NCBI GenBank assembly: GCA_014239655.1
Contig: JAAZYM010000048.1
Span: 1-35,579, forward strand
From: Flavobacteriales bacterium
GTDB taxonomy: Bacteria > Bacteroidota > Bacteroidia > Flavobacteriales > BACL11
Direction of reading: 5' to 3'
DNA: 35,579 bases
Shown piece by piece: positions 1-7,451 of this stretch (position 1 is its first letter; each line of letters begins with the position of its first letter). The translations under genes and the position numbers were made by a program. Below the pieces are notes generated by a model. It was not told the DNA's origin. It saw only the letters and a list, made by a program, of their open reading frames with translations, and did no database searches.

Positions 1-343
1 CTTTTGCTATTTTTAACATTTTTTCTGAAGACTTTATCATATCAGCAGTCCAATCTTTACCAGTATTAGTAAGTACTTTTGCATCTCCTTTTAGAACATC
101 AAATCCATCTCCTCCGTATATGTCACATATCTCTCTTGGGGTGCCAAATGAGAAATCTTCTGGACAAAACTGAATAAGTTTTACGGTGTTATAATCTAGA
201 AGTTTTAAAACACTTGGATATTCTCCGTAATTATCACCTTCAACACCACATTTTACGCCTGCTAAACAAGCACTGATTAGTATCCTTAAAGGATCTTGAG
301 CTGTTGGTTTCCGGAGGTTTCTTATATAATCTTTGTCAGGCAT
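1..343 (-). CDS. DUF523 / TudS-like thiouracil desulfidase, 3' end missing
   Basis: The reading frame enters from the left edge and begins at an ATG at 343, giving 114 N-terminal residues. The sequence shows the family pattern ILISACLAGVKC near the N-terminus, then QFCPEDFSFGTPR and GGDGFDVL, which match DUF523. Members characterised as TudS remove sulfur from 2-thiouracil using a [4Fe-4S] cluster held by conserved cysteines; two of the expected cysteine sites are visible here and the rest lie outside the window. The start is supported by a TAnnTTTG promoter box about 20 bases upstream. Family assignment is firm. The desulfidase role is transferred from characterised homologues and is not proven for this member. 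Confidence 0.85.
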   Translation of the reverse strand, partial: MPDKDYIRNLRKPTAQDPLRILISACLAGVKCGVEGDNYGEYPSVLKLLDYNTVKLIQFCPEDFSFGTPREICDIYGGDGFDVLKGDAKVLTNTGKDWTADMIKSSEKMLKIAK

Positions 344-362
344 TTTGATTTAATACAAAAAG

Positions 363-370
363 CAAAGATA
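363..370 (-). promoter_or_regulatory. Putative -7 promoter box for the DUF523 gene
   Basis: Read on the minus strand this is TATCTTTG, a perfect match to the Bacteroidota -7 consensus TAnnTTTG, followed by C. It lies 19 bases before the ATG at 343. No good -33 TTTG is seen at the usual spacing, so the call rests on one box. Confidence 0.45.
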
Positions 371-398
371 AAAAACGGCACAATTTTTAGTATTCCGC

Positions 399-436
399 TT
401 TGGTGGACCTTCCGGTCCTTATTTCGAACTTTTTTA
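399..436 (-). repeat. Short hairpin repeat, copy 1 (GNRA tetraloop on minus strand)
   Basis: This 38-base element is identical to the one at 2001-2038 except for two adjacent bases. On the minus strand it reads a run of A, then GTTCGAAATAA, then GGACC-GGAA-GGTCC and ACCAAA. The inverted GGACC/GGTCC arms enclose GGAA, which fits the stable GNRA tetraloop class. It sits between the divergently oriented DUF523 gene and the HLMGG protein gene. It contains a TTCGAA palindrome. It resembles a tRNA 3' end only loosely and has no tRNA body. Function unknown. Confidence 0.8.
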
Positions 437-471
437 AAGTATTTGCTAAAAGTAAAAGATAATTTTTTTTA

Positions 472-479
472 TATATTTG
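472..479 (+). promoter_or_regulatory. Putative -7 promoter box for the HLMGG secreted protein
   Basis: The box is TATATTTG, a perfect TAnnTTTG match, 29 bases before the ATG at 509. A TTTG at 442-445 is 26 bases upstream, which is longer than the usual -33/-7 spacing, so only the -7 box is well supported. Confidence 0.5.
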
Positions 480-508
480 TGGAGATGTTAAACAAAAAAA
501 TATCAATT

Positions 509-1954
509 ATGAAAAAATTCTTACTTTTTATCTTAGCAGTCAGTTTTTCAATATCTTCATATTCTACCCATTTAATGGGTGGTCAAATTACAGCAACTTA
601 CTTAAGCTCAGATTCAACAGGGGTACATTACGCTTTAGATTTAACAGCTTATAGAGATACTATTGGTATACCTATGGGTATAAATGCAATCTTTCAAGTT
701 AGCGTTATGGATACATCTGGAAATTGGAATCCTTTATTTATTTCTACTGTTAGTTATGACACATCTTCAGGGAATTTATTTCTGCCAGTTCAATCTGTTT
801 ATGGTGTTGAAGTATACATATACCAGGACACAATAACTCTTCCAGATAGTGGGTATTATCAAATATCTTATACTGAATGTTGTAGAAATGGTGCGATAAT
901 TAATATGGCCAGTCCACTTAATGAAAGTATGACTCTAGCTACTTATATTAATGTTGATAGTGCAAGTCCTAATTCTTCACCTGTATTTTTAACACCTCCT
1001 GTTTCTTATTTACCTGCAGATACTCTATGGCAATATAATCCGCTTCCGTTTGATCCAGATGGGGATTCTTTATCTTGGAGTTTAGCGACTCCTCTTGGTG
1101 CGAGTACTACAGTGAATGGTTATGTATATCTTTCGGATACGCTTTATTCTAACTCTACGGGTATTTTTTCTTTAGACTCAGTAACAGGTGTTTTAAGCTG
1201 GGATGCTAGCATGATTGGGCATTTTGAAGCTTCTTTTGTTATTGAGGAATTTAGAAATGGATCTAAAATTGGAGAAATGAGGAGAGATATGCAATTTATT
1301 GTTATTCCTGATACTTCAAATTTTATGCCCAATATATCTAATATGCAAACAGTTCCTACTAATTCTGGAGGGTATCCATATGTCAAAATAAATCCTGGAG
1401 TGAATTATCAATTACATTTACTTGGAAATGATGCAAATCCAAATGATGTGTTAACAATGACAGCTTATGGAGAATCTTTTGGATTGTCTATATCTCCTTC
1501 ATTATTTAATTTTAATTCTACAGGAAATGGTAATGAAATAGAAGGAACATTTTCTTGGACACCTGATATAAGTCACGTACGCGTACAGCCTTACCTAACA
1601 GTGTTTAGAACTTCGGATAATACATTCTATTTTGATAATACGATTCAATTTGAAGTTACTTTAAGTAGCAGTACAGGTGTTGATAATATTGACTTTATAA
1701 GTGTTAATGACTTATACCCAAATCCGGCAAATAATAGCTTTACATTATCTTTAAATTTAGAAAAATCACAAGATGTGCATTTAGATATATATAATGTATT
1801 AGGTGTACGAATTTCAAATCAGGAATTAAATTTATCTGCAGGAAATCATTTAATTGTTAAGAATATAGATTTATCTGTCGGACAATATTTTGTGAAGATT
1901 AGTGATCAAAATGGAGTTTCAATTACAACAAAAAGATTAGTTGTTGTCAGATAA
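509..1954 (+). CDS. Secreted HLMGG-family surface protein with type A T9SS sorting domain
   Basis: This 481-residue protein starts at the ATG at 509: the next residues, MKKFLLFILAVSFSISSYST, form a signal peptide, whereas the frame upstream lacks signal-like sequence and covers the promoter. After the signal comes HLMGGQIT (residues 21-28) and later ECCRNGAIIN, both marks of a Bacteroidota family of large surface proteins. The middle holds Ig/cadherin-like beta segments (for example PFDPDGDSLSWSL). The last 80 residues, from LYPNPANNSF to KRLVVVR, are a typical type A C-terminal sorting domain, so the protein should cross the outer membrane through the T9SS and be processed by PorU. The exact surface role is unknown. 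The gene stands alone and ends at a strong terminator. Confidence 0.8.
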   Translation: MKKFLLFILAVSFSISSYSTHLMGGQITATYLSSDSTGVHYALDLTAYRDTIGIPMGINAIFQVSVMDTSGNWNPLFISTVSYDTSSGNLFLPVQSVYGVEVYIYQDTITLPDSGYYQISYTECCRNGAIINMASPLNESMTLATYINVDSASPNSSPVFLTPPVSYLPADTLWQYNPLPFDPDGDSLSWSLATPLGASTTVNGYVYLSDTLYSNSTGIFSLDSVTGVLSWDASMIGHFEASFVIEEFRNGSKIGEMRRDMQFIVIPDTSNFMPNISNMQTVPTNSGGYPYVKINPGVNYQLHLLGNDANPNDVLTMTAYGESFGLSISPSLFNFNSTGNGNEIEGTFSWTPDISHVRVQPYLTVFRTSDNTFYFDNTIQFEVTLSSSTGVDNIDFISVNDLYPNPANNSFTLSLNLEKSQDVHLDIYNVLGVRISNQELNLSAGNHLIVKNIDLSVGQYFVKISDQNGVSITTKRLVVVR

Positions 1955-1977
1955 TCAGATTAATTATCTTTATAATA

Positions 1978-1997
1978 AAACCCACTCGGGTGGGTTT
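1978..1997. terminator. Bidirectional intrinsic terminator between HLMGG gene and methyltransferase
   Basis: An 8-bp stem (AAACCCAC / GTGGGTTT) closes a TCGG loop. A T-rich stretch follows on the plus strand and TTATTATAAAG on the minus strand. It serves the convergent genes ending at 1954 and 2036. Its stem and flanks closely match the hairpin at 2855-2878. Confidence 0.85.
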
Positions 1998-2000
1998 ATT

Positions 2001-2038
2001 TTTGGTGGACCTCTCGGTCCTTATTTCGAACTTTTTTA
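2001..2038 (-). repeat. Short hairpin repeat, copy 2 (GNRA tetraloop on minus strand)
   Basis: This is the second copy of the element at 399-436. It differs only in the loop: minus-strand GGACC-GAGA-GGTCC here against GGACC-GGAA-GGTCC in copy 1. Both loops obey GNRA. The element begins with the TAA stop codon of the methyltransferase gene (2036-2038) and runs straight into its terminator, so here it would form part of that gene's 3' untranslated region. Function unknown. Confidence 0.8.
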
Positions 2039-2821
2039 TTTCTTCGTAGCTTTTAGATTAAATACATAAGGTGTACTATTTTCCTTTCTTTTATCTAAAA
2101 CATATTTTCCTTTTTCTTTTTTAATCATCCCATCCAATAAGAATGGGCTATAATCAAATTCTTCAAAATGTGTTAGTTTCAATCCGTTTGATTCTAATGC
2201 AGAAAATATATTTGTTAGTGAATGATTCCACCAACATGTTTTGGTTACTAATTCTGAACCTCCATCAGTGTAAGTGCCGTTTTCAATTTCAATATCAGGA
2301 TTATTATCGTAGAAATAGTCGTATCCATTATCTTTTATAAGTTCTAAGAAAGGATGAAATTCAGTTAATAGAAAGAGACCTCCTTTCTTTAAATGATCGG
2401 AAATAGTTTTAGCCCACATATCTAAATCAGGAAGCCATCCAATTACTCCATAAGAACTAAAAACTATATCAAACTCTTTCTTAAGTTTTAAATCTAAAAC
2501 ATCACTTTCTATAAATTTAACATGTATATTAATTTTTTTAGCTAATTTTTTAGCTTCCTTTATTGCTACATCTGAGAAATCTACTGCAGTTACTTTGGCC
2601 CCCATTCTTGCCAAGGAGATACTATCTTGGCCAAAATGACATTGTAGATGAAGTAACGATTTTTCTGTCACATCTCCGATAGCATTAAGTTCAATTAATT
2701 TTAATGAATTTTTTCCTTTCATAAATTCATCATTATTATAAAAATTAGATTTTATATGAACAGGAGTTCTTTTATTCCAGGCTTTTTTATTAGTTTCTAT
2801 ATGTTTCTTAAATTCAGTCAA
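2036..2821 (-). CDS. Class I SAM-dependent methyltransferase
   Basis: This 261-residue protein has a Rossmann-type SAM site: LLHLQCHFGQDSISLARMG followed by AKVTAVD (about residues 56-80), and a later SSYGVIGWLPD motif-IV-like stretch. The N-terminus NKKAWNKRTPVH is typical of a family of stand-alone small-molecule or protein methyltransferases whose substrate is not known. The start is a TTG at 2821: an in-frame TAA lies five codons upstream and the next ATG is at residue 34, which would remove the conserved N-terminus. An AAGGA lies a few bases upstream and may help this weak start codon. The gene is bracketed by two related terminators, so its transcription may depend on its own weak promoter or on read-through from the tRNA. 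Confidence 0.8.
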   Translation of the reverse strand: MTEFKKHIETNKKAWNKRTPVHIKSNFYNNDEFMKGKNSLKLIELNAIGDVTEKSLLHLQCHFGQDSISLARMGAKVTAVDFSDVAIKEAKKLAKKINIHVKFIESDVLDLKLKKEFDIVFSSYGVIGWLPDLDMWAKTISDHLKKGGLFLLTEFHPFLELIKDNGYDYFYDNNPDIEIENGTYTDGGSELVTKTCWWNHSLTNIFSALESNGLKLTHFEEFDYSPFLLDGMIKKEKGKYVLDKRKENSTPYVFNLKATKK

Positions 2822-2854
2822 ATTTCCTTGGGATTATATTGTGCTAAAATAATA

Positions 2855-2878
2855 AAACCCACTCATTTGAGTGGGTTT
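2855..2878. terminator. Terminator hairpin between tRNA-Val and methyltransferase
   Basis: A 10-bp stem (AAACCCACTC / GAGTGGGTTT) closes ATTT. On the minus strand it is followed by TATTATTTT, which fits an intrinsic terminator for the tRNA transcript. It shares the sequence ATAATAAAACCCACTC and GTGGGTTTATT with the terminator at 1978-1997. Confidence 0.8.
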
Positions 2879-2886
2879 ATTCTAAG

Positions 2887-2961
2887 TGGGCAATGAGGGA
2901 CTCGAACCCCCGACTTCCTCCTTGTAAGGGAGGCACTCTGAACCAACTGAGTTAATCGCCC
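2887..2961 (-). tRNA. tRNA-Val (anticodon TAC)
   Basis: A 75-base cloverleaf can be drawn on the minus strand. The acceptor stem is GGGCGAT paired with ATTGCCC (one G-T pair), followed by discriminator A. The anticodon stem is CCTCC/GGAGG around loop CTTACAA, giving anticodon TAC. The T arm holds GGTTCGAGTCC. The terminal CCA is not encoded, since the discriminator is followed by CTTAG. A TAnnTTTG promoter box lies 12 bases upstream and a terminator hairpin 9 bases downstream, so it can be transcribed as its own unit. Confidence 0.95.
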
Positions 2962-2972
2962 TGAATTGTTTG

Positions 2973-2980
2973 CAAATATA
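2973..2980 (-). promoter_or_regulatory. Putative -7 promoter box for tRNA-Val
   Basis: The minus-strand sequence is TATATTTG, a perfect TAnnTTTG match followed by C, placed 11 bases before the mature tRNA 5' end. This allows transcription to begin only a few bases before the tRNA. No clear -33 TTTG is present. Confidence 0.5.
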
Positions 2981-3018
2981 TATGATTTCTTGAATATTTT
3001 GAATATTTGTAAAACTAA

Positions 3019-4221
3019 TTATAATACTTCTGCTACTACAAATGTGCTTCCTCCAATAAAGATTAAATCATCTTGCTCAGCTTGACTTATTGATTCTTGG
3101 TATGCTTCTTTAACTGAATTAAACGAATCTCCTTTAAGATTAAATTCTGCTGATTTATTTTTTAATTCAGTGGCATCCAAAGCTCTGTCAATTTTTGCTG
3201 CACAGAAATAATATTTTGCTTCTTTTGGAAGGAGCGCAAGTATTTTATTAGTGTCTTTGTCATTTACAGTTCCAAAAACAAAGTGTAATTTATTGAATGT
3301 TATATTATTTATTTCTTGAATAACATTTTTGATTCCATCTATATTATGTCCTGTGTCACAGATAGTTAGAGGTGACTTGCCAAGAGTTTGCCATCTCCCT
3401 TGAAGACCTGTATTTTTATGAATATTATTTAGTCCTTCTGAAATATGATGATTATCTATTTTCCAGTTTAGAATCTCAAGAGCGGCTATCATTGTATTGA
3501 TATTTTCAGTTTGATAATTTATAGATAGATTATTTGAAAGATAATTTTTGTTTTGTGCAAAATAGATAGAGCTGTTTTTTTTGTTAGCAATTTTTTTGAA
3601 TATATTTTTTGTTTCTTCTTGTCTTCTTCCAATTATTACTGGAGTTTTTTCTTTTATGATTCCAGCTTTTTCTTTTGCTATCTCTTCTAATGTGTTGCCT
3701 AATAAGTTAGTGTGATCAAAACCAATGTTTGTTATAATTGACAGCTCTGGTCTTATAATGTTAGTACTGTCTAATCTTCCTCCAAGACCAGTTTCAATGA
3801 TTGCAATATCTACATTTGATTTTGAGAAGTAGTTAAAGGCCATTGCAACAGTATATTCAAAGAATGACATTTTTATTTTTTCAAATTCTATTTTATTCTC
3901 ATTTACAAAATCTATGACTTCTTTTTTACTAATCATTCTTTCATTTATTCGTATCCTTTCTCTAAAATCTTTTAAATGAGGAGATGTGTATAGTCCAGTT
4001 TTAAATCCGGCTTCTTGAAGTACTGATGCTATCATATGAGCAGTAGATCCTTTTCCATTTGTCCCTGCTATATGTATACTTTTGAATTTTTCATGTGGAT
4101 TATCTAGTATCTCACATGCTTGTACAATATTTCCAATGTCTTTTTTGTACGCAGCGGCACCAGTTCTTTGATACATTGGAAGCTGAGAGAAAAGATAGTT
4201 TAAGGTATCTTTATAATTCAT
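3019..4221 (-). CDS. folC: Bifunctional dihydrofolate / folylpolyglutamate synthase
   Basis: FolC joins glutamate to dihydropteroate and then extends the gamma-glutamyl tail of folates in the cytoplasm, using ATP. The 400-residue length is usual for the family. The P-loop GTNGKGS is at residues 53-59, preceded by HIAG, with TSPHL and the RERI segment after it, and ETGLGGRLDSTNI and TNIGFDHTNLLG further on; these are diagnostic of FolC. The Mur-ligase-type C-terminal domain contains DTGHNIDGI. It is the last gene of the minus-strand cluster: its ATG overlaps the tonB stop codon by one base (TAATG), which suggests coupled translation. No folate genes lie beside it, so its place here probably reflects shared transcription only. 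Confidence 0.95.
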   Translation of the reverse strand: MNYKDTLNYLFSQLPMYQRTGAAAYKKDIGNIVQACEILDNPHEKFKSIHIAGTNGKGSTAHMIASVLQEAGFKTGLYTSPHLKDFRERIRINERMISKKEVIDFVNENKIEFEKIKMSFFEYTVAMAFNYFSKSNVDIAIIETGLGGRLDSTNIIRPELSIITNIGFDHTNLLGNTLEEIAKEKAGIIKEKTPVIIGRRQEETKNIFKKIANKKNSSIYFAQNKNYLSNNLSINYQTENINTMIAALEILNWKIDNHHISEGLNNIHKNTGLQGRWQTLGKSPLTICDTGHNIDGIKNVIQEINNITFNKLHFVFGTVNDKDTNKILALLPKEAKYYFCAAKIDRALDATELKNKSAEFNLKGDSFNSVKEAYQESISQAEQDDLIFIGGSTFVVAEVL

Positions 4222-5015
4222 TAATTAAGCTGGAAATTGTATATTATCTTTCCCTGTTGTCTTGATGGGGCAGATTCTTTAGCACTAAATTTAGTTTTTA
4301 ATGCTGCTTCTTTTGCTCTTTTAAGAAGCTGGGTGTTTAATGTAGTTGATCCTTTAACTCCAGGAATTGCATTAATAACGTTCCCTAATTGGTCAACAGT
4401 TATTTCAACAACTACTTTTCCTTCTAGTTGTACTTTATATATAGGTTTAGCTTTATAAGAAATACTCCTTCCTAATAATTGGTAGGCTTCTCCGTCTATT
4501 CCGATACCTCCTCCTTCATATTGAGTTGAATTGACATCTCCTTCTATAGAACCTTGATTTCCTTTTTTGTTTTTATTTCCATCTGTCTGTTTATTATTTT
4601 TTTTAGTGCCAGTATATAGTGCTTTCTTATTTATAACAGGTTCTATTTTTTCAATAATTATTTCTTCTTTCTCTTCTTCTGGCTCTTTTTCTTTTGGTTT
4701 TTCTTTTTTATTTTCTTTTGGCATCTCTATTACTTCAGTTTCAATTGATTCCTGAGTAACAATTTCTTGTTTTACTTCAATTGATTCTTGAATAACTTCT
4801 TCAACTATAGGATTAGATTCTAGAGAGTTGTCTTCAGGCTGAATTTCTTCAGATCCTTCATCAGTAAACCCAAAGTTAATTGATATTCCTTCTTCTGGAG
4901 GTGGTGGTATTCTATATGTTAGACCCATAAAAAGGAAAGACAAGAGTAATAAAGCATGAAAGAGTATTGTTCCAATAACACCATTTCTTTTATTTTTCTT
5001 TTCAGAAGAACTCAT
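4221..5015 (-). CDS. tonB: Energy transducer TonB
   Basis: The 264-residue protein has the TonB plan. A short cytoplasmic N-terminus precedes one membrane anchor at about residues 12-33 (GVIGTILFHALLLLSFLFMG). A long periplasmic stretch rich in Glu, Lys and Pro spans about residues 70-130, with the run KEKPKEKEPEEEKEE. A C-terminal domain from about 180 contains YKVQLEGKVVVEITVDQLGNV and ends in IIYNFQLN. TonB transmits energy from ExbB-ExbD to outer-membrane TonB-dependent receptors. The gene follows exbD by one base and overlaps folC by one base, so the ExbB-ExbD-TonB set forms one unit. A TolA-like role cannot be fully excluded because exbBD can pair with either. Confidence 0.85.
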   Translation of the reverse strand: MSSSEKKNKRNGVIGTILFHALLLLSFLFMGLTYRIPPPPEEGISINFGFTDEGSEEIQPEDNSLESNPIVEEVIQESIEVKQEIVTQESIETEVIEMPKENKKEKPKEKEPEEEKEEIIIEKIEPVINKKALYTGTKKNNKQTDGNKNKKGNQGSIEGDVNSTQYEGGGIGIDGEAYQLLGRSISYKAKPIYKVQLEGKVVVEITVDQLGNVINAIPGVKGSTTLNTQLLKRAKEAALKTKFSAKESAPSRQQGKIIYNFQLN

Positions 5016-5016
5016 G

Positions 5017-5409
5017 TTAATTTGGTTTTGTAGCTAAGACTATTTTGTATTTATTCCTATATGCAATATCCATTACTTTTACTACATGTTCAATATCCAC
5101 TGTTTTGTCAGCGTGTAGTATAATAGCTGGTTCAAGTTGTTTAGTTAGAACCTGTTTTAATTCATTCTCTAGGTTACTTTCAATTACTTTATTCTCATTT
5201 ATATAAAATTCAAGCTCTTTATTAATTGAGACGGATATAGTTTGCTTCTCTAATGTCTTAGCTTTACTGTTTGGTAGTAATAATTTTAGGGCATTTGGAC
5301 TAACTAGTGTTGATGTGAGCATAAAGAAAATAAGTAGAAGAAAGACAATGTCTGTCATTGAAGACATATTAAAGTTTGGGCTAACTTTATTTCTACTTTT
5401 TAATGCCAT
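5017..5409 (-). CDS. exbD: ExbD/TolR biopolymer transport protein
   Basis: The 130-residue protein has the ExbD signature: a basic N-terminus, then MSSMTDIVFLLLIFFMLTSTLV, a single membrane helix whose Asp (in MTDIVF) is the proton-path residue, followed by a small periplasmic domain with the pattern IILHADKTVDIEHVVKVMD. It forms the inner-membrane motor with ExbB. Its ATG overlaps the exbB stop by one base and it is one base from tonB. Only one exbD is present, whereas some Bacteroidota clusters carry two. TolR is the close alternative name; the adjacent TonB-type gene favours ExbD. Confidence 0.9.
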   Translation of the reverse strand: MALKSRNKVSPNFNMSSMTDIVFLLLIFFMLTSTLVSPNALKLLLPNSKAKTLEKQTISVSINKELEFYINENKVIESNLENELKQVLTKQLEPAIILHADKTVDIEHVVKVMDIAYRNKYKIVLATKPN

Positions 5410-6107
5410 TATTCATTATGATGTAATAGATCTAAAAACTCGGTAGTTCGAGCTTCTAATTGAAAAATCACCTTATCAACTTTACTAACGAGATAATTAT
5501 ATGCTATGTAGGCAATGATACCCACTATCAATCCTCCCACAGTAGTTACCATTGCTGTATATATTCCTTTTGAAAGCATTTCAACATCAATATTTCCTCC
5601 AGCACTAGCCATCTCATGGAAAGCAACAATCATTCCAATTACAGTTCCTAAGAATCCTATCATAGGGGCAGCTCCTGCAATAGTAGCAAGATTTGCGAGG
5701 TTATTCTCCATTTTATATACTTCAAGTTTGCCTTGGTTTTCAATTGCAGCTGATATATCAGTCATTGGTTTATCAATTCTATCTATTCCTTTTTCAATCA
5801 TTCTAGAAACAGGATTATCAGTGTTTTTGCAAAGTGTTTTTGCAGCCTGAATATCTTTTTGTTCAACAAAATTTCTAATGCTTTTAAGGAAGCTTTCATC
5901 TTCAACACTTGCTTTTTTAATAGTTGAGTATCTTTCAATTAAGATATAAATAGCATAGATTGAGAGTAGGCCTAATGCTCCCATTATAATATTACCTCCA
6001 ATACCTCCAGAGCTTATCAAGTCTATAATTGATAGTGTTTTCTCTTGCACGATTATATCAGATATTGTGTCAGAATTTATTGGTGTCTGTAGTAATATTA
6101 ATTTCAT
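5409..6107 (-). CDS. exbB: ExbB/TolQ/MotA-family proton channel
   Basis: The 232-residue membrane protein has an N-terminal hydrophobic segment, a first helix at about 38-58 (IIMGALGLLSIYAIYILIERY), a cytoplasmic domain, and a helical hairpin at about 130-210. The hairpin includes LANLATIAGAAPMIGFLGTVIGMI and the segment YTAMVTTVGGLIVGIIAYIAYN. The APMIGFLGTVIGM and TTVGGLIVGI motifs are diagnostic of the family. It would form the stator ring around ExbD and use the ion gradient to drive TonB. It is followed by exbD with a one-base overlap and lies 31 bases after nhaD, in the same direction. Confidence 0.92.
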   Translation of the reverse strand: MKLILLQTPINSDTISDIIVQEKTLSIIDLISSGGIGGNIIMGALGLLSIYAIYILIERYSTIKKASVEDESFLKSIRNFVEQKDIQAAKTLCKNTDNPVSRMIEKGIDRIDKPMTDISAAIENQGKLEVYKMENNLANLATIAGAAPMIGFLGTVIGMIVAFHEMASAGGNIDVEMLSKGIYTAMVTTVGGLIVGIIAYIAYNYLVSKVDKVIFQLEARTTEFLDLLHHNE

Positions 6108-6138
6108 ATTATTAAATAAAACGTTAGTTGTTTTTTAT

Positions 6139-7440
6139 TTATTGCATTAGGATATATGTTATAGCACCAGAAGCATATCCTATAAGGGCTAATATAGAGA
6201 TGTTTTTGAGGTACCATATAAAGTCAATCTTTAGAATACCCATCACTGCAACTCCAGCAGCAGACCCAATAATTAATACAGATCCACCAGTACCAGCGCA
6301 ATAAGCTAGAAATTCCCAAAACATACCATCAGCTGCATATAGTCCTGTTTCAGCAATTGGATACATCCCCATAGCTCCTGCAACAAGAGGAACATTATCG
6401 ACTATAGATGAAAGCAATCCAATTATTACATTTATTATATATATACCTTCTGTAGTTTGTCCATTAAATGTTACATCTAAATATTTTGCTACTATGTCTA
6501 GTTGGCCTGCTGATTGTAAAGAAGCTACTGCAAGCAGGATACCCAAGAAGAAGAAAATAGTAGGTGTGTCTACTTTTCTTAATACACCAATAACAGAAAG
6601 TTGTGATTTTTCTTCATGGTTTTTACTTCTGTGTATTATTTCAGTAACTAACCACAACACGCCAAGTGAAAGAATCATTCCTACATAAGGAGGAAGATGT
6701 GTAATTGTTTTAAAAATTGGAACAAATAATAATCCACACACACCTAAATAAAAAATTAATTTCCTTTCAAATGGAGTGGTAGGATTCTTTTTGTGTTCTG
6801 CTAGTTCTGAATTTACAGGTCTTTCTATATCACCTTTTAATTTAAATGTCAAATAAATTAAAGGGACTACAGCACAAACAATTGATGGGATAATTACAGA
6901 AGTAATAATGTTTTCAGCACTTACCTGTCCGCCTATCCAAAGCATAATGGTTGTGACATCACCAATAGGAGACCATGCCCCACCAGCATTTGCTGCAAGA
7001 ATAATTACACCAGCAAACAACCATAATGTCTCTTTGTCTTTTATGAGTTTCCCTAACAAAGCTGCCATTACAATAGAAGTTGTTAGATTATCAAGTACTG
7101 CAGAGAAGAAGAATGTGATTATACTTAGGATCCAAATTAAGTATACTTTTTTATTAGTTGTAATTTTATCCGTTATTATTGAAAACCCTTGATGGGCATC
7201 AACTAATTCTACAATTGTCATGGCACCTAATAGGAAAAATAATATTTCTGCGATATCAACAATATGATGTTGTATTTCATGTGTTAATGTATGATGGTCG
7301 ACACCTGAGAATGCAAATAATGCCCAGCCAAGACCTCCAATTATAAGAGCAGAAGCTGCTTTGTCTACTTTTATTGGGTGTTCAAATGCAATAGCAGTGT
7401 AGCCTAGAATAAAGACTACAATCATCAGAGTATATATCAT
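6139..7440 (-). CDS. nhaD: NhaD-type sodium:proton antiporter
   Basis: The 433-residue protein is strongly hydrophobic, with about 11-13 predicted membrane helices. Recognisable NhaD segments are LGYTAIAFEHPIKVDKAASAL near the N-terminus, LDNLTTSIVM, NAGGAWSPIGDVTTIMLW and, near the C-terminus, SSIVDNVPLVAGAMG. The acidic residues in the LDNLTT and VDNVPL repeats fit ion binding in the IT superfamily. NhaD exports Na+ (or Li+) in exchange for H+ and is common in marine and halophilic bacteria, which supports a saline habitat. It lies 11 bases after mscS and 31 before exbB, so salt balance and TonB energising genes probably share a transcript. Confidence 0.92.
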   Translation of the reverse strand: MIYTLMIVVFILGYTAIAFEHPIKVDKAASALIIGGLGWALFAFSGVDHHTLTHEIQHHIVDIAEILFFLLGAMTIVELVDAHQGFSIITDKITTNKKVYLIWILSIITFFFSAVLDNLTTSIVMAALLGKLIKDKETLWLFAGVIILAANAGGAWSPIGDVTTIMLWIGGQVSAENIITSVIIPSIVCAVVPLIYLTFKLKGDIERPVNSELAEHKKNPTTPFERKLIFYLGVCGLLFVPIFKTITHLPPYVGMILSLGVLWLVTEIIHRSKNHEEKSQLSVIGVLRKVDTPTIFFFLGILLAVASLQSAGQLDIVAKYLDVTFNGQTTEGIYIINVIIGLLSSIVDNVPLVAGAMGMYPIAETGLYAADGMFWEFLAYCAGTGGSVLIIGSAAGVAVMGILKIDFIWYLKNISILALIGYASGAITYILMQ

Positions 7441-7451
7441 ATTATTGGGGT

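Noticed and set aside
399-436. tRNA 3' end or attachment site from the GTTCGAAAT...ACCA resemblance
   Set aside because: On the minus strand the spacing from the TTCGAA to ACCA does not fit T arm plus acceptor stem, and there is no tRNA body or integrase nearby.
296-508. In-frame N-terminal extension of the HLMGG protein
   Set aside because: The 71 extra residues lack signal-like sequence, cover repeat copy 1 and the promoter box, and would bury the clear signal peptide starting at 509.
1144-1386. 80-residue frame on the minus strand inside the HLMGG gene
   Set aside because: It is a shadow of a well-supported gene; no motif, start context or gap supports it.
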